Shown here: piece after piece, positions 42,101 through 43,252 of the stretch
How the letters are laid out: every line of letters begins with the position of its first letter
How positions within the stretch are numbered: position 1 is the stretch's first letter
Assembly (NCBI GenBank): GCA_030038415.1
Contig: JASHOX010000147.1
Location: 1 to 43,252, forward strand
Reading direction: 5' to 3'
Source of the DNA: Xanthobacteraceae bacterium
GTDB taxonomy: Bacteria > Pseudomonadota > Alphaproteobacteria > Rhizobiales > Xanthobacteraceae
Length of the DNA: 43,252 nt
Notes under the pieces: model-generated
What the model saw: the letters and a program-made list of their open reading frames with translations, nothing else
What the model was told of the DNA's origin: nothing
Databases searched by the model: none
Made by a program: the position numbers and the translations under genes

Positions 42101-43252
42101 GGTGCTGCGCGTCATCAGTTCGTCGCCGGGCGACCTGGAGCCGGTATTCACGGCAATGCTGGAGAACGCCATCCGGCTCTGTGAGGCCAAATTTGGCATC
42201 CTGTTCCGATTTGACGGCGAGGGGTTCCGTTTGGCCGCGGACGTGGGCGCACGCGAGCTGGGCGATTTCCTGAGACAACGCGGATCATTCCAGCCGACGC
42301 CCGGCGGGCCGCTGTCGCGGGTCATGCAAACCAAGCAATCGAGCTATACCAACGACCATGCCGCCGACGCGCCCACCAGTCCCGCGGTGACGCTCGGCGG
42401 CGCGCGCTCGACGGTCGATGTACCTATGCTGAAGGATGGGCAGCTGGTGGGTGCGATCTCCATCTACCGACAGGAGGTCCGCCCATTTTCGGAAAAGCAA
42501 AGAGAGCTGCTGACGAACTTCGCCGCCCAGGCCGTCATCGCCATCGAAAATACTCGGCTGCTGTCGGAATTGCGTGAATCTCTGAAGCAGCAAACGGCGA
42601 CCGCCGACGTGCTGCGCGTCATCAGTTCGTCGCCCGGCGAGCTCGAACCGGTTTTCGAGACGATGTTGGAAAACGCAGTCGGTATCTGCGACGCCACGTT
42701 TGGAAATATCTACCGCTGGGACGGCGATTTGGAGATTTTGGCGTCGCACAATACGCCGACCGCCTTCGCCGAGGCGCGGCACCGCATCAGTCGGCCCTTT
42801 GAGGTGCAGGAGAGCGACCCCCTCGGCCGCATGATCGTGACCAAGAGGATAGTACACGTGCGCGATCTTGCAATGGAGCAAGTCTACACTGATCGCAGTT
42901 CGCCGGGTGCTGTTATGGCCGTCGAAGTCGGTGGCGTACGCACAGCTCTGATGGTTCCTATGCTCAAGGACGACGAAGTGGTCGGAGCGTTCGTCTTATC
43001 GCGCCAGAATGTTTATCCGTTCACCGACAAGCAGATCGAGCTTGTGCAGAATTTCGCCGCGCAGGCCGTCATCGCCATCGAGAACACGCGGCTGCTCAAC
43101 GAACTGCGGCAATCTTTGCAGCAGCAGACCGCGACCGCCGATGTGCTGAAACTCATCAGCCGCTCGACCTTCGATCTGCAGACCGTGCTCGACACGCTCG
43201 CGGCGTCCGCCGCGCGGCTCTGCGAAGCCGAGAAAGCGTCGATCAACCGCGC
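39192..43252 (+). CDS. Soluble multi-GAF sensor protein (probable histidine kinase), 3' end beyond window
   Basis: An open frame of at least 1353 codons with no stop before the window end. The start is GTG at 39192 with AGGGG 8 nt upstream. A basic disordered N terminus (1-40, K-R-S-G-K-P-K-G-R) and a coiled coil lead into GAF modules whose Q-Q-T-A-type (first copy Q-Q-A-A) linkers start at 39363, 39912, 40467, 40998, 41547, 42081 and 42588. An eighth begins at 43122 (V-L-K-L-I-S-R-S-T-F-D-L). Each module is 507-555 bp and ends in F-A-A-Q-A-V-I-A-I-E-N. There is no membrane segment. By analogy with the kinase at 33831, HisKA and HATPase domains should follow outside the window. GAF ligands cannot be predicted. 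Confidence 0.93.
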   Translation, partial: MKRSGKPKGRAAGARRPGAKRRRSRVVDPARPARAGAATGLAEKLAEKTRQLDEALAQQAAMAEVLRVISSSPGELEPVFDAVLENATRLCEADLGILYRFVEGAFRAVALRGAPPEFAESQQRAPIRPLASTGLGRILSTRQPVHIIDVREEEPYKSGDPYIVTAVNLSGSRTVVLVPMLKDEELVGAITIYRKEVRPFSEKQIELLQNFAAQAVIAIENTRLLNELRQRTDDLTESLEQQTAISEVLAVISSSPGDLKPVFDTILENATRICGASFGNLELNENGLFRLGAAYNQPQAFIEQRQRNPLINPHPLSGLAHVVATKRVFQIEDMAEHPLYKAHDYPPYVHLVEAAGARTLLIVPLLKENELVGVLGIYRRKVLPFTDKQIELVKNFAAQAVIAIENARLLNELRQRTDDLTESLEQQTATSEVLKVISTSPGELNPVFDTILDNATQICAAQFGILFNYNGEHFNHVSTHDVPAPLLDFMIQRGPFLPPAGTVLHEVLITGNAAHQLDASAAQVQSASVRLGGAKSFLAVPLSKDGTLIGAISIYRQEVCPFTGKQIELLKNFAAQAVIAIENARLLTELRQRTDDLTESLEQQTATSQVLGVISASPGDLARVFQAMLDNATRICAAELGILYRYDGSAFVLAAHMGTSPTVVEMMKGGPIHPHPNSVLGRIAATREIVDVADATKDPGYLQRVPAWVAGVEGDGTRSLLGVPMMKENALVGALVVFRQEPRPFTDKQIELLQNFAAQAVIAIENARLLNELRQRTDDLSEALEQQTATSEVLQVISSSPGELQPVFQATIDNATRLCGAKFGALSLREGNVFRNMAMHGVRPAYLEERQRDPIIRATPGHNLERLLRTRAAVHIPDLASDVEAAQVLFERAGARALLNVPLIKGGDVVGSIMIYREEPGAFTDRQIELVENFAAQAVIAIENARLLNELRQRTDDLAESLEQQTATSEVLRVISSSPGDLEPVFTAMLENAIRLCEAKFGILFRFDGEGFRLAADVGARELGDFLRQRGSFQPTPGGPLSRVMQTKQSSYTNDHAADAPTSPAVTLGGARSTVDVPMLKDGQLVGAISIYRQEVRPFSEKQRELLTNFAAQAVIAIENTRLLSELRESLKQQTATADVLRVISSSPGELEPVFETMLENAVGICDATFGNIYRWDGDLEILASHNTPTAFAEARHRISRPFEVQESDPLGRMIVTKRIVHVRDLAMEQVYTDRSSPGAVMAVEVGGVRTALMVPMLKDDEVVGAFVLSRQNVYPFTDKQIELVQNFAAQAVIAIENTRLLNELRQSLQQQTATADVLKLISRSTFDLQTVLDTLAASAARLCEAEKASINR

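Noticed and set aside
39192..43252. CRISPR-like or satellite repeat suggested by regular reiteration
   Set aside because: The period (507-555 bp) is a protein module in one open frame; there are no short identical repeats with unique spacers.

Overview
The window is GC-rich DNA (roughly 62-65 % by eye) densely packed with genes. It reads as the chromosome of an alphaproteobacterium of the Hyphomicrobiales, close to the Bradyrhizobium/Pseudolabrys/Xanthobacteraceae side. The pointers are tandem tricarboxylate-transporter (Bug/TctC) binding proteins, PF04392-type ABC binding proteins, a DUF6496 basic protein, an Omp25/Omp31-like barrel with the W-T-G-F-Y motif, a MloK1-like cyclic-nucleotide-gated channel, GAF-repeat histidine kinases and REP-like palindromes. 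I see no rRNA, tRNA, CRISPR array, transposase or phage genes.

Layout. (1) 1-3400: divergent start of a VOC-fold enzyme, then a catabolic operon: FAH-fold hydrolase, Rieske ferredoxin, unknown 130-aa protein, amidohydrolase. (2) 3.6-9.6 kb: small secreted Cys protein, lactonase-like metallo-hydrolase, membrane-anchored FMN glutamate-synthase-like protein, VOC protein, a GNAT remnant in a 486-bp gene-poor gap, a secreted beta-propeller, a small membrane protein and a DUF6496 protein. (3) 9.6-12.6 kb: three tandem Bug-type binding proteins. (4) 12.7-18.6 kb: a molybdenum hydroxylase locus in two divergent arms (large and FAD subunits leftward; a second FAD subunit, the 2Fe-2S subunit and an XRE regulator rightward), with three REP-like repeats at its edges and inside it. 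(5) 18.6-22.4 kb: Nu-type glutathione transferase, then two more Bug proteins translationally coupled to an ACMSD-type amidohydrolase. (6) 22.6-26.6 kb: outer-membrane barrel, sugar-acid dehydratase (IlvD/Edd), fumarylacetoacetase. (7) 26.6-28.7 kb: gmd-fcl pair for GDP-L-fucose. (8) 28.8-31.6 kb: CNBD potassium-type channel, and a divergent ABC half-transporter with an unusually compact ATPase domain. (9) 31.7-33.8 kb: two ABC binding proteins without permease. (10) 33.8-43.25 kb: a signalling island: Cache-HAMP-3xGAF histidine kinase, a stand-alone receiver, a receiver-adenylyl cyclase (all overlapping by 4 bp), then a soluble protein with at least seven tandem GAF modules, cut by the window end.

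How it fits together. Regions 1, 3, 4 and 5 look like uptake and breakdown of aromatic or other carboxylated organic compounds: high-affinity periplasmic capture, hydroxylation by a molybdenum enzyme, ring-cleavage-product hydrolysis and decarboxylation. Substrates cannot be named from sequence. Region 10 together with the channel of region 8 contains both a maker (predicted cAMP) and a reader (CNBD channel) of a cyclic nucleotide. The link is inference. The parts I would look at first are the giant GAF-repeat protein, the receiver-cyclase relay, the compact ABC protein, the molybdenum hydroxylase with two FAD subunits and an 11-bp tandem repeat between its arms, and the Rieske protein with widened ligand spacing.
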